A stretch of 10,909 nucleotides of DNA. Origin: SHZL01 sp035292625 (lineage in GTDB: Bacteria > Pseudomonadota > Gammaproteobacteria > Xanthomonadales > SZUA-36). Below, one piece after another: positions 6,619 to 10,909 of this stretch. How positions within the stretch are numbered: position 1 is the first letter of the stretch; the number at the start of each line of letters is the position of its first letter. Where the stretch lies: assembly GCA_035292625.1 (NCBI GenBank), contig DATDPS010000049.1:1-10909 (forward strand). Direction: 5' to 3'. Under the pieces are notes generated by a model. It was not told where the DNA came from, did no database searches, and saw nothing but the letters and a program-made list of their open reading frames with translations. Position numbers and translations under genes: made by a program.

Positions 6619-7080
6619 ATGCCGACAACCGTAAGCCTGGACGAATTCCGCACGCTTGCCGGAAGAGAACTCGAGCCTTCGAGCTGGATGGAAATCAGCC
6701 AGGACCGGGTGCGGCAATTTGCCGACGCCACCGAAGATCACCAGTTCATTCACCTGGATCCGGAGAAGGCCGCGAAGACTCCGTTCGGGGGAACCATCGC
6801 CCACGGTTACCTGACTTTGTCCTTGCTCGTTTGCCTGAACAGAGAAAAGGCTATTTTGCCCGAAGGCCTCGCCATGGTGATCAATTACGGCTCCGATAAA
6901 GTGCGTTTCCTGGCGCCGGTGCGTGTGGGCAGCCGCATCCGCTCCACGCAGAAGATTGTCGAAGTGACGGAAAAGACCGCTGGCATGTGGCTGGTTAAAG
7001 TGAATGTGACCGTTGAAATCGAGCATGCCACTAAGCCGGCAATGAAGGCCGAGGTCCTGTACATGTACGTGGTTCGTTAG
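6619..7080 (+). CDS. MaoC/NodN-type hot-dog-fold enoyl-CoA hydratase
   Basis: This 153-residue single hot-dog-domain protein resembles MaoC-like and NodN-like (R)-specific enoyl-CoA hydratases, which add water to a 2-enoyl-CoA. The hydratase segment FADATEDHQFIHLD (35-47) holds Asp40 and His45 at the D-x4-H spacing of the catalytic pair in PhaJ. FGGTIAHGYLTLSLL (57-70) follows as in the family. I chose the ATG at 6619 because GGGAG lies about ten bases upstream and MPTTVSLDEF matches family N-termini; the frame is open further upstream (ATG at 6487), but that overlaps the preceding dehydrogenase. It starts 31 bases after that gene. By position it should hydrate the enoyl-CoA made by the two-subunit dehydrogenase. 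No thiolase or hydroxyacyl-CoA dehydrogenase gene follows. Its TAG stop touches the palindrome starting at 7080. Confidence 0.88.
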   Translation: MPTTVSLDEFRTLAGRELEPSSWMEISQDRVRQFADATEDHQFIHLDPEKAAKTPFGGTIAHGYLTLSLLVCLNREKAILPEGLAMVINYGSDKVRFLAPVRVGSRIRSTQKIVEVTEKTAGMWLVKVNVTVEIEHATKPAMKAEVLYMYVVR

Positions 7081-7131
7081 GGCCTGTTAACACTATGTCG
7101 ATGGGTATCCGCATAGCGTTAACAGGCCCTA
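7078..7131. repeat. Palindromic element 2: 18-20-bp inverted repeat between convergent genes
   Basis: The left arm is 7080-7097 and the right arm 7112-7129, with core GGGCCTGTTAAC and its complement. Of 18 positions, 17 pair; the exception (A at 7092, C at 7117) becomes a G-U wobble in minus-strand RNA. Flanking TA on both sides extends symmetry to 7078-7131. The loop is 14 bases (7098-7111). The element occupies the whole gap between the convergent maoC-like gene and recJ, and the TAG stops of both genes are formed at its two TAG edges. There is no T-run after either arm, so it would not be a classical terminator, though a stem this strong can act as a bidirectional 3'-end structure. A non-autonomous mobile palindrome with a TA target duplication is the alternative. 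Confidence 0.85.
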
Positions 7132-8871
7132 GTCCTTCACGATACGTTCCACCATCAGCTGGCAGGTCTCGCTGCCCCGCCAGCGATTGATATCCAGGCG
7201 ATACAACATGCGCACGGGACCACTGGCCGGCAGATCGTCCGGACCGTGGTTGAATGCGATCGCTTCCACCACCTCGCGGGCGCCCTGTGGCCTGACCCTC
7301 AGCCGCAAGTGGGCTCCGCCGACGAGGCGTTGCTCGAGCACCTCGAACCGCCCGTCGAACATGGGTTCCGGGAAACGCTGTCCCCACGGCCCCGCCGCCT
7401 GCAATTCACGCGCCAGCTCAAGCCCGATTTCGCCGGCCTTCAACTCACCGTCAGTGAGCAGTTCCGGCTCCAGGCTGGCGCCGTCAAGCGCCTGCAGCAC
7501 GGCCTGTTCGATGCTGGCCTGGAAGGCCTGGAGATTTTGCCTTGGCAGGGTCAGCCCCGCCGCCATGGCGTGACCGCCAAAGGCCTGCATCAGGCCGGGA
7601 TGTCGCGCCTCCACCAGCGCCAACACATCACGCATGTGCAAGCCCTTGACCGACCGCGCCGAACCCTTGAGCAGCATTGAACCTTCGGCTTCCGGGGCGA
7701 AAGCCACCACCGGCCGGTGCACCGCGTCCTTTATCCGGGACGCCACCAGCCCAACGATACCCTGGTGCCAGGAATTGTCATGCAGGCAGATGGCGGGGGG
7801 CAGAACCGTGTTGGCTTGCAGACTGGCGATCCACTGCCGCACCTGCTGCAGGGCTTCAAGCTGCATCTGCTCCTGCATGTCGCGGCGCTGGCGGTTCAGC
7901 TCATCCAGCTGTGCCGCCAGCGTGTCGGCCTCATCGCGGTCTTCGCTGAGCAGGCAACGGATGCCGATGCCCATGTCCTCCAGCCGCCCGGCGGCGTTGA
8001 GCCGCGGGCCGACGGCAAAGCCGAGGTCCGCCGCGCTGGCATGGCGGTAATCGCGGTTGCCGGCGCGCAGCAGGGCCATTAACCCGGGCCGGGCCTGGCC
8101 CTGGCGAATGCGTTCGAGGCCCTGGTGCACCAGTATCCGGTTGTTATGATCCAGCGGGACCAGGTCGGCCACTGTGCCCAGCGCCACGAGGTCCAGCAGT
8201 TGGGCCAGGTTGGGTTCCGGGCGGCGCGGCGAAAACCAGCCTCGTTGCCGCAAAACCTGGCGCAGCGTGACGGCGAGATAGAACACCACCCCCACCCCGG
8301 CCATGGCCTTGCTGGGAAATGCATCGCCCGCGCAGTTTGGATTGACAATGGCCTCGGCAGCGGGCAGCGCCTTGCCGGGCAGGTGATGGTCGGTGATGAG
8401 CACTTTGCAGCCCAATTCCTGCGCTCGGGCCACGCCCTGCACGCAGCTGATCCCGGCATCCACCGTCATCAGCAGATCCGGCGGATCGGCGGCCAGGGTT
8501 TCCACCAGGGGCACCGTCAATCCATAACCGAACTCGAAACGATTGGGGACGCGAAAGGAAACGCTGCCGCAGCCCATCCAGCGCATGGCCTGCAAAGCGA
8601 CTGCAGTGCCTGTCGCTCCATCGGCATCGAAGTCACCGACAACCAGGATTTTCTGCCCTTCGCTTACTGCATCAGCCAGGAGCTGCGCTGCCCGGTCGAT
8701 GCCGGAAAGCTGCGAGGGCGGCAACATGCGGGGCAAATCGAGCTGCAGGGAGGCGGCGTCCGCAACACCGCGGGCCAAAAGCACGCGCCGTAAAACCGGA
8801 TGCAGACCCGCGGGTAAACCGTCCTCTCCAGCCGGCACCGTGCGTTGGCGAATGAAGCCAGGTAGGGTCAT
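7129..8871 (-). CDS. recJ: Single-stranded-DNA-specific 5'-3' exonuclease RecJ
   Basis: RecJ is the processive 5'-3' exonuclease on single-stranded DNA used in RecF-pathway recombination, mismatch repair and base-excision repair. This protein is 580 residues (E. coli 577). The DHH phosphoesterase motifs are all present: VVGDFDADGATG (78-88) with metal ligands Asp80, Asp82 and Asp84; TVDAGIS with Asp138; ITDHHLPG with 161-163; and GTVADLVPL with Asp236. A helical linker (about 305-345) leads to the DHHA1-type domain with WHQGIVGLVASRI (368-380) and FGGHAMAAGLTL (431-442). The C-terminal OB-like domain ends CQLMVERIVKD. The ATG at 8871 has no clear Shine-Dalgarno and lies 82 bases after greA. 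A possible tiny ORF ending in ATGA at this start could couple translation. The TVDAGIS alanine replaces the asparagine seen in E. coli. Ends on palindromic element 2. Confidence 0.97.
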   Translation of the reverse strand: MTLPGFIRQRTVPAGEDGLPAGLHPVLRRVLLARGVADAASLQLDLPRMLPPSQLSGIDRAAQLLADAVSEGQKILVVGDFDADGATGTAVALQAMRWMGCGSVSFRVPNRFEFGYGLTVPLVETLAADPPDLLMTVDAGISCVQGVARAQELGCKVLITDHHLPGKALPAAEAIVNPNCAGDAFPSKAMAGVGVVFYLAVTLRQVLRQRGWFSPRRPEPNLAQLLDLVALGTVADLVPLDHNNRILVHQGLERIRQGQARPGLMALLRAGNRDYRHASAADLGFAVGPRLNAAGRLEDMGIGIRCLLSEDRDEADTLAAQLDELNRQRRDMQEQMQLEALQQVRQWIASLQANTVLPPAICLHDNSWHQGIVGLVASRIKDAVHRPVVAFAPEAEGSMLLKGSARSVKGLHMRDVLALVEARHPGLMQAFGGHAMAAGLTLPRQNLQAFQASIEQAVLQALDGASLEPELLTDGELKAGEIGLELARELQAAGPWGQRFPEPMFDGRFEVLEQRLVGGAHLRLRVRPQGAREVVEAIAFNHGPDDLPASGPVRMLYRLDINRWRGSETCQLMVERIVKD

Positions 8872-8957
8872 TTCAGGCCCGGCGGTGCGACGGCTAACAG
8901 GGGCAGCAGAGCTTTGACCAGCAGGCTGAATCCACGGGCCGGTATCAGGTCATTCAA
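8868..8957 (-). CDS. Possible 29-residue hydrophobic ORF between greA and recJ
   Basis: A TTG at 8957 overlapping the greA stop opens a frame that ends in a TGA overlapping the recJ ATG (AAATGA). It would encode 29 residues with a leucine-rich core, FSLLVKALLPLLAVAPPGL, which could be one membrane segment. Both ends overlap their neighbours by a few bases, as in coupled operons, and recJ otherwise lacks a ribosome-binding site. Against it are the TTG start, the absence of its own Shine-Dalgarno and the tiny size. I do not recognise it. It may be a relic of a longer gene or non-coding. Confidence 0.15.
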   Translation of the reverse strand: MNDLIPARGFSLLVKALLPLLAVAPPGLK

Positions 8958-9430
8958 CGGTAGCTGACCGTGACGATCTCGTATTCCCGCTCGCCGGCAG
9001 GCGCGCGCACCACCACGACATCGCCCTGCATGCGGCCAATCAGCGCCCGGGCAATGGGTGAACTGACCGCGATGCGCAAGTGCTTGATGTCAGCCTCCAG
9101 GTCGCCGACGATCTGGTAGGTGGTTTCTTCGCCGGTGTTCTGGTCAGCCACCGTGACGCTGGCACCGAAAACAACTTTTCCGCCGAAGTTCAGTTTGCTC
9201 ACGTCAATGATCTGCGCCGTGGACAGACCGGCTTCAAGATTCTGGATGCGGCCTTCGATGAAGCCCTGCTGTTCACGCGCGGCGTGGTACTCGGCATTCT
9301 CCTTCAGGTCACCATGCGCCCGGGCTTCGGCAATGGCTGCAATCACCTTTGGCCGGTCGACTTTTTTCAATTGCGCCAGTTCCTGACGCAGGCGCTCGGA
9401 GCCTGCAAGGGTGAGGGGAGTTCGGTTCAT
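8954..9430 (-). CDS. greA: Transcription elongation factor GreA
   Basis: GreA enters the RNA polymerase secondary channel and stimulates cleavage of backtracked RNA. The product is 158 residues, the same length as in E. coli. The N-terminal antiparallel coiled coil (about 10-75) carries AHGDLKENAEYHAAREQQGF with the tip acidic residues Asp41 and Glu44 that position the catalytic metal. The C-terminal FKBP-like domain (about 80-158) includes VVFGASVTV, TYQIVGDLEAD and SSPIARALIG. I chose the ATG at 9430 (MNRTPLTLAGSERL), which fits the family; the frame is open upstream to 9718, but that overlaps carB and has no family match. The gap after carB is 23 bases, and CTGAAG there is a weak ribosome-binding site. 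It belongs to the carB-greA-recJ strand and is probably co-transcribed with carB. Confidence 0.97.
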   Translation of the reverse strand: MNRTPLTLAGSERLRQELAQLKKVDRPKVIAAIAEARAHGDLKENAEYHAAREQQGFIEGRIQNLEAGLSTAQIIDVSKLNFGGKVVFGASVTVADQNTGEETTYQIVGDLEADIKHLRIAVSSPIARALIGRMQGDVVVVRAPAGEREYEIVTVSYR

Positions 9431-9453
9431 AACAGTGTCTTCAGGTAATGGGT

Positions 9454-10909
<1,456 letters not shown>

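Overview
The window looks like chromosomal DNA from a GC-rich gammaproteobacterium that I cannot place to genus. The evidence is housekeeping genes with gammaproteobacterial-type sequences (carB, greA, recJ, prfB, lysS), a classical RF2 programmed frameshift site, a YafV-type omega-amidase, and a recJ-prfB-lysS gene order like that of E. coli. I saw no rRNA, tRNA, CRISPR array or transposase gene.

Layout. (1) Positions 1-437 hold two gene remnants pointing away from each other: the minus-strand NAD-binding part of a D-2-hydroxyacid dehydrogenase, running off the left edge, and the plus-strand tail of what resembles a TrkA-C-type ion channel. Both lose family resemblance at about position 150, on an 8-bp palindrome. 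(2) A perfect-looking palindrome lies at 463-514. (3) A minus-strand operon prfB -> lysS -> omega-amidase occupies 3964-503. (4) A 292-bp divergent intergenic region (3965-4256) follows. (5) A plus-strand lipid-catabolism operon occupies 4257-7080: two unlike acyl-CoA dehydrogenase subunits and a MaoC/NodN-type hydratase. (6) A second palindrome (7078-7131) fills the whole gap between the convergent maoC-like gene and recJ. (7) The minus strand from 10909 down to 7129 carries carB (partial) -> greA -> recJ, with a possible tiny ORF between greA and recJ.

How the genes fit together. The minus-strand genes serve core functions: carbamoyl phosphate synthesis, transcript cleavage, single-strand DNA exonuclease, translation termination, lysyl-tRNA charging and metabolite repair. 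In E. coli recJ, prfB and lysS are adjacent. Here the opposite-strand acyl-CoA operon sits between recJ and prfB. Its two dehydrogenase subunits show complementary motif loss, suggesting an obligate alpha2beta2 enzyme whose product would be hydrated by the MaoC-like protein.

The least explained features are the two palindromes of similar design at convergent gene ends and the truncated-gene junction near position 150. I did not find a convincing new multi-gene system.
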